A stretch of 64,000 bases of DNA, taken from Chrysoperla carnea (Eukaryota > Arthropoda > Insecta > Neuroptera > Chrysopidae). Below are positions 23,446 to 35,206 of the stretch, one piece after another (within the stretch, counting starts at the first letter, position 1; each line of letters starts with the position of its first letter). The notes beneath the pieces are model-generated. The model made no database searches. It was not told the origin of the DNA and was given only the letters and a program-made list of their open reading frames with translations. The stretch lies in contig NC_058342.1 of NCBI RefSeq assembly GCF_905475395.1, positions 19,254,640 through 19,318,639 on the forward strand, written 5' to 3'. A program made the translations under genes and the position numbers.

Positions 23446-23773
23446 GCCAAACGCCTGGGCCTAGCAGTGTATCACAACTACTGCTGGAGCTGTTACAGTG
23501 GTGAGGAGAAGGAGACAATGTCTCATCTTCTCTGTCACTGCCCAGCTCTGGCTATGAAGAGATGGACTTACTTACTTACTTACCTCTCTTTGACGACCTC
23601 TCCGACCTAAAGTCCGTCGAAGTCAAAGCTCTCTTGCTGTTCTTAAACAGCTCCAAATGGTTCATGGAGTAGTGGCCGGGGATGGCTTAACCCCTTTTCG
23701 GTATCACAACGAACCCTATGGTCTAAGTGTGTCTCACCCCAGGACAGCCACTCTAACGTAACCTAACCTAACC
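23446..23773 (+). pseudogene. Non-LTR retrotransposon (LINE) 3' end
   Basis: 5'-truncated C-terminus of a LINE ORF2 plus its 3' UTR. After an in-frame stop at 23443 the frame reads AKRLGLAVYHNYCWSC, then ETMSHLLCHCPAL, a Cys-X2-Cys...His-X4-Cys arrangement typical of the terminal zinc finger of many insect LINE ORF2 proteins. A run of TTAC repeats near 23566-23582 marks a frameshift. The other frame then continues LFDDLSDLKSVEVKALLLF and ends SSKWFME at the TAG at 23670. The UTR has GGTATCACAACGAACCC, GTCTAAGTGTGTC and ends CCTAACCTAACC. The clade (R1, I, LOA or related) cannot be fixed from this piece. Confidence 0.85.
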
Positions 23774-24189
23774 CTGTGAGGTAATTAACAAATGTTGCTT
23801 GTCATTACTTACATACTGAATATGCTATAAAAATTAAGGGGAAACCAACGAAGGATAACCAACGGAACCCAATTACTAAGACTGCGTTGTCCGCCCATTT
23901 GCAACCAACTGCAATAGTTAGATAACTGAAATTTTGACAGTGTGTATTAAACAAATATTAAAAATCAAGAATATCAACACTCTTGTTTCTTTTACAAAAG
24001 TATTAAAAAAGTACATATATTGTATCTTGTATGATGGAACTGTACCCTTTCTTGTGCGAATCCGACTCGCTCTTGGCCGGTTCTTGGACCGCATGAACGG
24101 AAAAATGTAGTAGATAATTTTAACACCATCTATCCCAAACTTTGCTTATAACATAAATTTTTCTGAATCTAAAAATTTTGAGTAAAACA
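23774..24189. other. Unassigned DNA
   Basis: 24030-24100 is GC-richer (CTTGTGCGAATCCGACTCGC, TTGGCCGGTTCTTGGACC) without an open frame. Confidence 0.4.
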
Positions 24190-24668
24190 AACAAGTGAAA
24201 ACAAACAATTGACTGAGTTAATTGTTAAAATGCCATTTATAGACAGAGTTGATTACTCTATTACATTACACATATACCTATACATGTCACACGAACATAA
24301 CTGATAATCCCATTTTAATACATAATATAAAATTTGCTTCTAATGTGTGCCGTCGTGAGTAAACAGTGATGTTTACAAAAAAATGTTTCAAACAAAAGTT
24401 GTTTTGTTCTATCTCTTACGGTTTACAAGATGGGTCCTACGGAACCAAAACCCAATTGACCTCATTTACGAACTCGACCTCACTTTTTACGTCCTGAGTA
24501 CGCTGTAAAAATTTCAACTTGTTATCTTTTTTTTGAGTTATCGGGTTCACAGATGAACAGACGGACGGACAACCGAAAATGGACTAATTAGATGATTCTA
24601 TGAACACCTATACCAAAATTTTGTTCGTAACATCAATATTTTTAAGCGTTATATATATACATGGTATA
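24190..24668 (-). repeat. Family A repeat, copy 6
   Basis: Reverse-strand copy from CAAGTGAAAACAAACAATTG to ATACATGGTATA. Confidence 0.85.
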
Positions 24669-24851
24669 GCCACCCTTAAACTGATTTTTGCAAACATTAA
24701 GGCAAATTTCAGTTTCCATTTTTCATTTCCAAAACTATACAAAATAGAAGGGCGAACATTTGTAGGTAGCTTCCAATATAGAGTATCTATTGATTTTTAC
24801 CATTTCATACCAAAGCTCATTACATATTTCTTGTTTTTTAAAATTTTCTAA

Positions 24852-25124
24852 TCTACACTAATAGTAGAAAAAAAGGAATTGTTTTTTTTTTTTTGTTTTT
24901 TTTTGTTCTTTTTTTTTTTTGAGAAAACAACAAAATTTGGAATGTTTGTAATGGAGAAACTCAAAAACTACTGGATCGATTAAAAAAATCATTTCACGTG
25001 TAAAAAGCTACATCAGCGAGTAACATGGTTTTATTTTGATTTTGAAAGAAATTAGGGTTTAGTACCTACCCAAAAATTAAAATCCATGAATAATTGCCCA
25101 GTGAAACGGGTGGGTAACTGCTAG
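24852..25124 (+). mobile_element. Helitron-like element, second family, copy 1
   Basis: Starts A|TCTACACTAATAGTAG and ends AACGGGTGGGTAACTGCTAG|T. The TC start, CTAG end and A/T flanks are those of a Helitron. Interior has ACTCAAAAACTACTGGATCG and a T-rich tract at 24882-24920. Non-autonomous, 273 bp. Confidence 0.78.
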
Positions 25125-25806
25125 TTTATAAATAACAGTGTATTATTGTTATTTTAAGACTTAAGAAAAAAGAAACATTTTATTCAGTTTAGTCATCATC
25201 CACCAAAAGTAACGTGCTATAAGAAACTTCTTTCCAAAAACGTTTCGGCAATTTATGGCGTTAAAAACGATTCAGATGTATTTTCTCATAATTTGTGTAA
25301 ATTAAGAAAACATTAATTACGTAAACCATTACTGTTCGATCGCTAAAAAAAATAAAACACCAAACGTGAAAGAATTTATTTTCACGGGAAAAAACTTATA
25401 AGAGAACATAGAGAAAAAAATGAGCGTTTGTAAATAAATGTTGTAATATTTTCATTGTTTCAGCAAAAATCTGATTTATATTTGGAAAATTATACGCAAG
25501 GGAAATCTTTATTATTGTACTCTTTTATTTTCCTCAAATAAAAGATCTTATTTTATATGTTTTTATATGGTGTATCGTTTTGGGTAGAATGAGAGTATAT
25601 TTTCTATATATGTATAGTGTCTCTTTGTATATTTACCCCGTCGAATAAACGAGCGGGTGGTATGCGAATGTCCTTGGATGATGATTTTATTCTTACTGTT
25701 TTTTTCCTTTTAGCATTCCGTATCACACAGGTCTGCAACTAACTCCACAAGAATTTTTAACCGCTCTCTAAATTTTTACCCATTGAAACTGAGTATACAT
25801 ATTAAC
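25125..25806. other. Unassigned AT-rich DNA
   Basis: Nothing recognised. Confidence 0.4.
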
Positions 25807-26338
25807 CAGTGAAAACAAACAATTGACTGAGTTAATTGTTGATATACCATGTATAGACAGTGCTGATTACTCTGTCACATTACACATACATACATGTCAC
25901 ATATATATAACTGATATTCCTAATAATACATGTTATACAATTTGCGCTCTCACGGGTAAACAGTAATGTTCACGGAAGAAGGTTTCAAACAAAAGTTGTT
26001 TATTTTTTATAAGGATTTTTTACCTTTAAAATTTATTGCTATTTCAAACGATTTACAAGAAGAGTCCTACGGACCCAATTCACCTATGCTGTTCATTTGC
26101 GAACTCAACCTCACTTTTTACGTCCTTAGCAATTTCAGCTTGATATCTCTTTTCGTTTTTGAGTAATCGTGATGACAGACAGACAAACAGACAAACAACC
26201 GGAAATGGACTAAGTATAGGTGATTCTATGAACATCTATACCAAAATTTTGTTCACAGTATCAATATATTTAAGCGTTACAAACTTGGGAATAAACTTAG
26301 TATACTTTGGTATATTTCATATACGTGGTATAAAAAAT
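25807..26338 (-). repeat. Family A repeat, copy 7
   Basis: Reverse-strand copy, CAGTGAAAACAAACAATTG to ACGTGGTATAAAAA, with a CAGACAGACAAACAGACAAA microsatellite. Confidence 0.85.
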
Positions 26339-26818
26339 TTTCAAACGGTTTTCAGGTTTTCTTGCAAAACTAATTTGAAAAATTGAAAATTAAAGAATTT
26401 CAGAGGTATAATGCTGAGAAGCAATTTCGCAGTCTTGAATATTGTCAGTTGATCAAATTGCAACAAATTACCGACAACTGATTGGTTTGTGATAACTCAT
26501 GCGGAAAACAGAAAATGACAAACAAATATCATGATGAAAAAAATGTTTCCAAGACAAGAAAGGTAAAGGGACAATTCAGGGGCTAGTATTGTTCAATTCA
26601 ATTTCAAGAATATCGTTCTTACCAACCCCTTCAATAAATTGAATTTTCAATTTTGGACTTTTTTAAATGAGTTTTGCAAACATAAATCTGATACGGTAGA
26701 ATGAAATGGGTACTCTTTTTGGATTCAGCACTCTAATAAACATATGATTTACCAAAAATAGCCCATCCACCTGAAAAAAAAATATTTTGCAGGCCTGTGA
26801 TACTTTTCTACCCATTTC
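26339..26818. other. Unassigned DNA
   Basis: Nothing recognised between family A copy 7 and family G copy 2. Confidence 0.4.
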
Positions 26819-26978
26819 TAAACCCCCGAACTAAAAAAGGGTGTTATAAGTTTAAACGCTATGTGTGTGTGTCTGTCTGTGCGTCTGTCTGTCTGTGGCA
26901 TCGTAGCGCCTAAACGGATGAACCGATTTTGATTTTTTTGGTTTGGTTTGAAAGGTAATTTAATGGAGAGTGTTCATA
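26819..26978 (+). repeat. Family G repeat, copy 2 (5' part)
   Basis: TAAACCCCCGAACTAAAAAA, TATGTGTGTGTGTCTGTCTG, GGCATCGTAGCGCCTAAACG, GATGAACCGATTTTGATTT. Breaks off after TTAATGGAGAGTGTTCATA. Confidence 0.8.
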
Positions 26979-28073
26979 ACTATTTTCTAATCTCAAGAGT
27001 CTAGTTAGTTTCTATTACTTTCTAGTCTAGTCTCCAGAGATTCATTGAATCTCTTGAGAATGGACACAAGTATTAGTCATACACTAATAATAAAATTATT
27101 TTTTATTATTTTAATTATTTAATGTATTATAGTATGTAACACCAAAAACCTTATATACATTCAATTAATAAAAATATTGTAACGATGAGCTTGTCTGTCT
27201 TTCACCTTGAACATGCCATTTTTAAGTATTTTTGTTTTAAATACATACATGGTTCACTTTTGCTAAATTGTTTAATATTTATAACGCGTTTTCTCAGACA
27301 GCTAGCTTTAACATTCCGTTATTATGCGCATTTGAAAACGCAGCTTTTTCGAAAAAAAATCTTAGAGAGAAGTTTGGTAGACTTGCCAAAAGGAATCCAC
27401 TCGCAAAAATTCAAGTATGTATTTATCATTTAACAAAGCATCCTTGCTGTCCTGTGGTCTATTACTCTGAAAGATTCTAAAAAAGGGTAAAAAGATGGCA
27501 AGAAGCGTTTTCCATCCTAGGTTTAACAACACATTAATTAGTTATTTGTGGCTATTGATACAAAACCATCATTTTGTTATTCTTGATACCGACTTGATCG
27601 AATTTTATTTTTTGTAACTGATTCAAACACACAAAAAAAGTAATACAAAGCTGGCTGCTATTCATTTGTTCATTATTTTATTACATAATAGTCCATTAAT
27701 TATAAGGTTATTTAGGTTCGATTCATGTTGAAGTGTTGAATTTTTTTTTTAAAACGGGCATATTAATTCATGAAAATTGTATTGAATTGAGATGTTTGAG
27801 TAGGAATTAAAAAAAACAGTACATAACACTATGGTCTCTTTAAACAGAAATTCCTTTTTCGACGTCGACTTTTAAAGGTTATTGTTTAGTGAAAGTTATT
27901 AATCGATTTCTTTTGTATGTTTAATTTTAGGGCAACACTTTTATCATGTATTTATAATTTTTCCTTTTTTTAACTTAACTCCTATAACTAAGCCCCAAAT
28001 ATCGAAAAACTATCTGATTAAACTCAACGAAACGATACAATTAAATCAAGGGATTTTAAAACTTATATTAAAC
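26979..28073. other. Unassigned AT-rich DNA
   Basis: 27185-27480 has two overlapping plus-strand open frames of 70-82 codons in different phases with no motif. The CTAGTCTAGTCTCC area at 27000-27060 shows a short self-complementary patch (CAAGAGTCTAG and GAATCTCTTG). Confidence 0.35.
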
Positions 28074-28644
28074 AACAGAAAACAAAAAATTGACTGAGTC
28101 AATTGTTGCAATACCATGCATAGACAGTGTTGATTACTCTATCACATTACACATACATAAATGTCACACATACATAACTGATATTCCCATATAATACATT
28201 CTATCCAATTTACGCCTAATTTGCGCCCTAACTGGTAAACAGTGATGTTTACGAAAAAATGTTTCAAACAAAAGTTGTTTATTTTTTTATAAGAAACGTT
28301 TTTTAAACTTTTGTTCTATCTCTAACGGTTTAAAAGATGGGCTCTACGGACAAAAGACCCAATTGACCTATCCGTCATAAATTGCTCATTTACAAACTTG
28401 ACCTCACTTTTTACGTCCTAACTACCTACGCTGTAAAAATTTTAGCTTCATCTTTTTTCGTTTTTGAGTTATCATGTTCACAGACGGACGGACAGATGGA
28501 CAACCGGAAATGGATTAATTACCTAGGTGATTTTATGAACACCTATACCAAATGTTTTTGCGTATCATCAATATTTTTAAGCGTTTCAAACGTGGGACTC
28601 AATTTAGTATACCTTGCATATTACAAATATGCATGGTATAAAAA
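28074..28644 (-). repeat. Family A repeat, copy 8
   Basis: Reverse-strand copy, AATTGACTGAGTCAATTGTT hairpin at the left and ATGCATGGTATAAAAA at the right. Confidence 0.85.
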
Positions 28645-28879
28645 TATGGCAAAATTTAATGAAAAAATACTTTTTTAATATATGATACGTAAGAGTTTGA
28701 AGCATTAACGCTATATGGATCACTGTAAATGTAATTCATGTGTACCTGTGCGCCCCAAGTTTTAACATGTACTCATAAACAGATTATTACCTACAGTAAT
28801 ATGCAGGTGGTAAATTTTTTATTTTGATGAAATATTTAGTTCAATGTTATATAACCACTAATAAATACTAAATACTACA

Positions 28880-28965
28880 CTGAAAAAAAAATTCGTAATA
28901 CCACCCGACATGAGGTTGTCCCAACCTCAGGTTATGCCACCCGATATGAGGTTGTCATGTAGGTA
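28880..28965 (+). repeat. Family H end fragment
   Basis: CACTGAAAAAAAAATTCGTA, then CACCCGACATGAGGTTGTCC and CACCCGATATGAGGTTGTCA match the left end of family H, with the GATATGAGGTT unit duplicated. Confidence 0.65.
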
Positions 28966-29679
28966 GTATGCATTTTCAAAATAACCGCCCTACAGAGTTT
29001 CAGAAATTACCGCCCTTGTAATAAAAATATACCAATAAGTACTCTTTTTTCATTTTCTGGTCGAAGTGAATTTACTGGAAACCCAAAAATAACTTCTGCA
29101 TCGTTTGCCTTTTTTTTTAGTCAACGAGTAATTTATAATTATTTTTTAACCTTCATTCTCCCTCATCAAGAATTTATTTACTTTTTTTTTCTTTGGCTTA
29201 AGCGTGCACCTCCAGTTTACCAATATTGGCACTGCTGTTAAGATATTCACGAATAAAACCAATTTTTCGCCAAAATTTATTTTATTTTTCTTGGGTTGAT
29301 AGTTGTGTCTAGAAGTAATTGCTAATTTATTGTTATAGTTAATGTAATGCTGTAACAAAATTGAATATTTACAGTTCAAGTTTCGTGAATCGATAAAGTG
29401 GTTACAGATAGTGTTACCAAATATTTATAACAGAAACATTCCATATCATTTATTTTAACATTGTAAATATATTTAAAATTTTGTTCTGAACAATTGGTTT
29501 CTGATCACCAGAAATACAGAAAATCGTAAAATAAATACCAAAACATAGAACACAATTATTCATTCTTAATCTTATATTAACTGATTTGAGAAATATCAAT
29601 CACCCCCCGAGTTGAATTCTACATTATTATTAAAATTATGATATACTTTTTCGTGCAATAAAGCGTTTTTTTTTTCTAG
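28966..29679. other. Unassigned AT-rich DNA
   Basis: Nothing recognised. Confidence 0.4.
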
Positions 29680-30660
29680 TTTTATATCATGTACAGTCAA
29701 ACCTGGATAAGCAAGAGATGGGAGCACACTCTCATTCTCGCTTATAGAGGTTTCTCACTAATCCGAGTTTCTCGCTAATGCAGGTACATGGGCAGCATTC
29801 CTCTCTTATAGAAGTAAGAATGTAATAAATATGTCTCTTAAATAATAAAAATAAATAAAGCTCGACTCTCGCTTATAGAGGTATAGATAAGTAGCAGTCT
29901 CACTTACGGAGGTCCATGAGGGAAAAACGACTCTTTCTTACAGAGGTTTCTATTTCTCGCTAATAGAGGTTTTGGGAGCTTAAAATGACGGGTCGTGGCT
30001 ATTACTCTCACTTATAGAGTTTTCTCACTTATCCAGTTTTCACTTACACAGGTTTGACTGTATATGAAATATATCAAGGTATACTAAGTTTAGTCCCAAG
30101 TAACGCTTAAAAATATTTACGTTACGAACAAAATTTTGGTATAGGTGTTCATAAAATCACCTAATTAGTCCCTTTTCGATTGTCTGTCCGACTGTTTGCC
30201 TGTCTGTCTGTCAGTCATTAAGATAGCTCAAAAACGAAAAAAAAATATCAAGCTGAAATATTTATAGCGGGCAAAGGACATAAAAATTGAGGTCGAGTTC
30301 GTAAATGAGCCACATTGGTCGGTTGGGTCTTGGGTCCGTCTATTGACACGATAACTCAAAAATGAAAACTAATGTCAAATTAAAATTTTCTAGCGTCTTC
30401 AGGACGTATAAAAAAATTAACAACTTTTGTTTGAAACATTTTTTCGTAAACATCATTGCTTACCCATTAGACCGCAAATTAGGCCCAAATTATATAGTAT
30501 GTATTATATGGAAATAGTAGTTAAGTGTGTGTGACTTGTATGTATACATCTTTCTTTTCTTATATGACGTAAAAAGACAAACGATTGCTCTTGATATTTC
30601 ATCTATTATTACATGGTATTTCAACAATTAATTCAGTCAATTGTATGTTTTCACTTGTTT
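29680..30660 (+). repeat. Family A repeat, copy 9, interrupted
   Basis: The 5' end TTTTATATCATGTA (29680-29693) is separated from TATGAAATATATCAAGGTAT (30063 on) by the TA-flanked element at 29694-30060. Beyond it the copy runs to TTTTCACTTG and contains a second CACGATAACTCAAAAATG block (internal duplication near 30340-30400). Confidence 0.88.
29694..30060. mobile_element. TA-flanked MITE nested in family A copy 9
   Basis: 367 bp from CAGTCAAACCTGGATAAGC to ACACAGGTTTGACTG, flanked by TA on both sides (29692-29693, 30061-30062). The interior repeats CTCGCTTATAGAGG-like units (29744, 29868, 29948, 30009). Ends and duplication fit a Tc1/mariner/pogo-group MITE. Confidence 0.88.
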
Positions 30661-31129
30661 AAATTAAAATTTATTTTCTTATTTTTTAGTCTCACTAGAT
30701 TAATAAGTGTGTCCCCTTGGGTAACAAAGTAGAATTTAAAGAAAGGAGAGAATCCTCGCTAACAGGAGTATTACTATTCCTATTCCTAGATCATATTATT
30801 AAAGTATTTAAGATAATATTATTCCTACTGATCCTGGACAGGATACTGTAATAAAATTATTAAATTATGCTTTATAAAAAAAAAGTGATTATCAAATTTG
30901 TATATCAAGAAATTGCCTATAAGAAATATAAAATTAATTTCCTTCGTAAGACAAACTGTTTTTAAGAAAATTCAATTTAAGATACTTTTTCATTTGATTG
31001 AATGAGCAACAAAATTCGATTTTAAAATTTTCATATTTCGGTCAATTTCGAAGTTTGAAAGTCGAAAAATGTGCACAAGAACTTAGGCTAGAATTTATTT
31101 GCACTCTTTTTTATTTAATGCATAGTTTT
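30661..31129. other. Unassigned AT-rich DNA
   Basis: Short repeat of ATTACTATTCCTATTCC type at 30770-30840. Otherwise nothing. Confidence 0.4.
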
Positions 31130-31325
31130 TTTGTAATTTGTAAAAAATCTACAAAAATTAATTGATTAAAACCCCCAACTACCACCGAAAAATGGGGATT
31201 GATGTGCCTCTGAGAGGTTGACTTTTTCGATGCTTTTACAACCTAATAAACAACTGTGGAAAATTTCAAAGATGCATTAATTTTTTCTTTTTAGATATTT
31301 ATTATAATTGTACTAGTATTCTAAA
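31130..31325 (+). repeat. Family K repeat, copy 1
   Basis: Shares TTGTAATTTGTAAAAA, CCTAATAAACAACTGTGGAA and AATTTCAAA-AT, TTAGATATTTA with 34677-34855. Confidence 0.7.
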
Positions 31326-31942
31326 CATATTAAATAATACAAAAGAAATGGATTTTGATTTTTAAAACAAAAGGAGGTCTTCATATTAAATTTGAAATTT
31401 AATTTTAAAAAAATTTTTAATACCAATAAATACTAGAAATAATTCAAAGTTTATAAAAAGTATAAAAAATCCAAAAAGTAATAATAGAACATAATATCTT
31501 AATGTACTTTTATTGTTGAAAGCTTCATTTCTTAATATCTTTTGCAAATTAATTTCATGAAAATCCTCAAATGCATTAAGAAATTTTTCGATATTAGAAA
31601 AGTCGAAAGACGCGACAGTGTAATTAGACATAACACCATCAGACATAAAAATATCATAATAAAAGTTGGATATTATAATCTCTTAATGAGAATGCAAGTT
31701 TGAAGTTCATTTAATACTATACAGTAAATAGAAAAAAGAAAATGACGTCAAATACTCCTCTGACTCTGGTATAGTAGATTTTCATAATAAATAAACGTTT
31801 AAGAATTTTTTCTACATTAAAAATGTAATCAGAACGGAATGGGGGGGGGGGAGGGATTTTCAGTAGTTTCTACATTCAGATATTTAAACATGGCAAAATT
31901 TAAAGGGCTGTTTGGCTATAATAGGCCTTCTCGAAAAATGGA
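31326..31942. other. Unassigned AT-rich DNA
   Basis: A minus-strand 86-codon frame (31386-31646) is hydrophobic at its C-terminus but unrecognised. G11 run at 31841. Confidence 0.4.
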
Positions 31943-32439
31943 TTTTTGTACCATGTATATAAAATATATCAAGGTATACTAAGTTAAGTCCCAATTTGGT
32001 AATTAGGTATATCACCTAATTAGTCCATTTCCGGTTGTCTGTCTGTCTGTCGTCTGTCCGTGAGTCATCACGATAACTAAAAAAAATAATATAAAGTTGA
32101 AATTTTTACAGCTTGCTCAGGACGTTAAAAGTGAGGTCGAGTTCGTGAATGAACAACTTAAGTCAATTGGGTCTTAGGTCCGTAGGACCCATTTTGTAAA
32201 TCATTAGAGATAGAACAAAAGGTTAAATGTAAAAAATGTTCCTTATAAAAAAATTATCAACTTTTGTTTGAAACATTTTTTTGTTTTGGGAATATCAGTT
32301 ATGAATATGTGGCTATCCAAAAGTGGATATCTTTCTTTACTTATGTGTCGTCAAAATAACAAATAATTGCGTCATCAACACTGTCTAAACATGGCATTTC
32401 AATAATTAACTCAGTCAATTGTTTGTTTTCATTTGCTTT
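31943..32439 (+). repeat. Family A repeat, copy 10
   Basis: Starts TTTTTGTACCATG, ends TTTTCATTTG. Lacks the AACGCTTAAAAATATTGATG segment (deletion after CCCAATTTGGTAA). Confidence 0.83.
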
Positions 32440-33820
32440 ATAATTATCTAAAAGAAAAATTTTCTAAAAACATCATTTTCAAAAAAACCTAAACTTTTTT
32501 ATTTAAATTATAATATTAATATTTCTAGCTATTTCCATATATCCCCACTTATATATTAAAATAGATACTCAATGAGTACACTGAAAAATATGTATGAAAT
32601 CGTGATAACTTCGCACGGTGCTGACAAATTCGAAGTTGACTCAATGATTCACACAAGTCTGTCGAAATGAAAGTGAGTAAGGAGCTTCCTTTAAATCAAC
32701 TGCCCGAGGGAATTGAAGTTAAGTTTTAGGTGAAATTGAGTCCACTAAATTTGAATTGGATGAATGCATTTGTTTTTGATACAATAAAATAAATAGTACA
32801 ACGATAAATGTACAGTAATTAACCTGAAACTTTTGCATTTCAATAAATTTGTTTTAAAATTCATTTAAAAAATTTGAATGATTTGCAAATTTTTACTAGT
32901 GATTGTTTGAAACATATTATCAAGGAACATAAATGAAAATTTATTTTGATTTCAAATACGTAAAATTGCAATAATTCCTGCATTATAATTGACTAATGGT
33001 GTCTTGCACGGCCAGTATATAATGGGGATTTTTAGAAAAAACGTTTAGAATTTAGAGAAAAAATAACCGAATTATTGTGTTAACTCTCAAATGTGACATG
33101 ATCCTATTTGTTTAAAATATATAGCTATGGGTAAACAGTTATAATTAGATCCATAGATCCTTAAAAATTTCATATTTGAAATAGATAAAAATTTTTCTGA
33201 ACAGCTTACGAATATCATAAACCTAATTCAATAAATCAATTGTAAAAAAATAATCAAAGAATTGAAATGTAGAACTCAAAGAGTTTATATTAAAATCGAG
33301 TCGAAGAGCGATTTTTTCTTCAATTTACTTACTATAAGAAAAGAAATGCAAAAATCGAAAAATTCGAATTTGACAACTCCGCGCGGAATTGTCACGATTT
33401 CATAAATTGTTTTCAGTGTGGCAACATTACCTCTATATAGATGTAAAAAAGATTGACAAAGCATACATTTGTAAAATTTACCATTTCTAAGATAGTATGA
33501 AAATATAATCGGAAATATAAACATATTTTTGTGAATGTTATAAGTAAAGTTTTAAAGGTAGCACAACAAATGTTTTTAAGAAATAGTTATATATAACGAT
33601 ACACACTGACGATATGTTCGCTTTACCGTACAGAACAATACTATAGTAAAAATCGATTTCATTGACATCGTTTATAATGACGGCTAGGTAAAAATTTGAC
33701 AACAAACAAGTTTAAATAAACAATGGCCTGAGTTTATTGTTGAAATACCCTGAAAAGAAGGAGTATTGAAAAAATTTTGAAGTTTTCTATTCTTATCATA
33801 AATTTTGTGAAATTTCACGA
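32440..33820. other. Unassigned AT-rich DNA with a family A scrap
   Basis: 33708-33752 is a reverse-strand scrap of the family A 3' end (AACAATGGCCTGAGTTTATT). 32625-32700 resembles 59105-59190 (GATTCACACAAGTCTGTCG, ATGAAAGTGA). No gene. Confidence 0.5.
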
Positions 33821-34461
33821 CGGGTCGAAAGTAAAAATTCTCTATAAGTTTATCTAACAGTGGAAAAACCGCTTCACTGCCGTCAAATGATAGCCGGTGG
33901 TGCCCTCTTTATTTGCAATCCGTCGCCGCGCACGCCTCGCGCTGTCATGTTTTGTGAGACGACAATACGTGATTTAAACAATATCAAAAGTTGGATTTTT
34001 GAAGTTTACTTATTTGAAATTTACGTCGTATTAATAGCCTGATATTAATCTGAGTGTTTGCATATTATTTCTTGATTACATTGATTGTACGGTTTGATTC
34101 GTTTTTGCCTACTACCATCCGTTTTAAGGTTACCTTTATTGCTTTACCAAAACTGTGGTAGGGTACAAAAGTACTTACACAAGTGGGTACACAAATACAC
34201 AAGTAAAATGTTACTTAAGACTGATATTGAATAATCAGATAAGAATATATGATTATCATATAATAATAGATCTCATTATTTAAACTAAGAAAATATCTTT
34301 CGAGGAGTTAATAATATTGATTTGTTTTCATAAAATATTTAATTTTTGAATGCAAATGTTTATTTTTCTTGTTCATATGAACTTTTTTAATAAGTTTTTG
34401 TGGATTTATTATATCATAGCATATTTATTTCAAATCCCTTTGTTTTGTTACTTTCGACCCG
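33821..34461. mobile_element. Possible inverted-repeat element
   Basis: Perfect 14-bp inverted ends, CGGGTCGAAAGTAA at 33821-33834 and TTACTTTCGACCCG at 34448-34461. Just inside the left end, 33870-33960 is unusually GC-rich (CCGTCGCCGCGCACGCCTCG). Target duplication not identified. Confidence 0.45.
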
Positions 34462-34676
34462 CTAACGTGGTCGAAAGTAGCAACTTACGAATTTTTTCTA
34501 AGTCTATGTGATTCATACAAAATATACAATGAGAAGGAGAATGAAGATACTAATGTAAAGAGCATGCACGGAATTTATATATGGATATAATAATTTCATT
34601 AAAATACTAACGCCAAAATACAAAATGCAATATACTAAGTACAAAATGTTACCGTTGTACCCGGTTTCCCTGCAAA

Positions 34677-34855
34677 GTTTTTTGTAATTTGTAAAAACTG
34701 ATTTAAGACCTTTACTACTCCCCAAAAAAGGAGGTTCAGCACCCCTTCATTTTAGGTACAAAGTTTTAACAGCCTAATAAACAACTGTGGAAAATTTCAA
34801 AAATTCACTTTTTCCCTTTCAGATATTTAGTTTCGTTGTACAATATACTATTATG
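34677..34855 (+). repeat. Family K repeat, copy 2
   Basis: Second copy of the 31.1 kb repeat, with CTCCCCAAAAAAGGAGG in place of the other copy's hairpin-like ACCACCGAAAAATGGGG. Confidence 0.7.
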
Positions 34856-35206
34856 GTAGCTTCAATGTCGTTTTAACCGGTTTTTACTGTATACACTAAA
34901 TACTATATATAATACAATGCCACCAGCCAGCATAAACCACCTTAGTAAAAGGCGAGATAAGCAGAGCGAAGCAGAACGACAGGGTGTTATTGATTTTAGA
35001 CTAACGGGTAGGTTCTTCACTATACAATATATACAAATACATGTGTATCAACACACATATTATATCTGTGTAATACGAGAAAACTTTAACTAGTGTGAGT
35101 GTATTATTTGTTTATATATGTAAAGCAACCTAGACACGGTATGGTTGATCACTTGCCTCGTTTTCAAAAATCCTACTCTAATTCAAAACATTACACCTGT
35201 CACTTT

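Noticed and set aside
23753-23773. Telomere-type CCTAA repeats
   Set aside because: Only about three units, at the end of a LINE 3' UTR; this is the element's tail.
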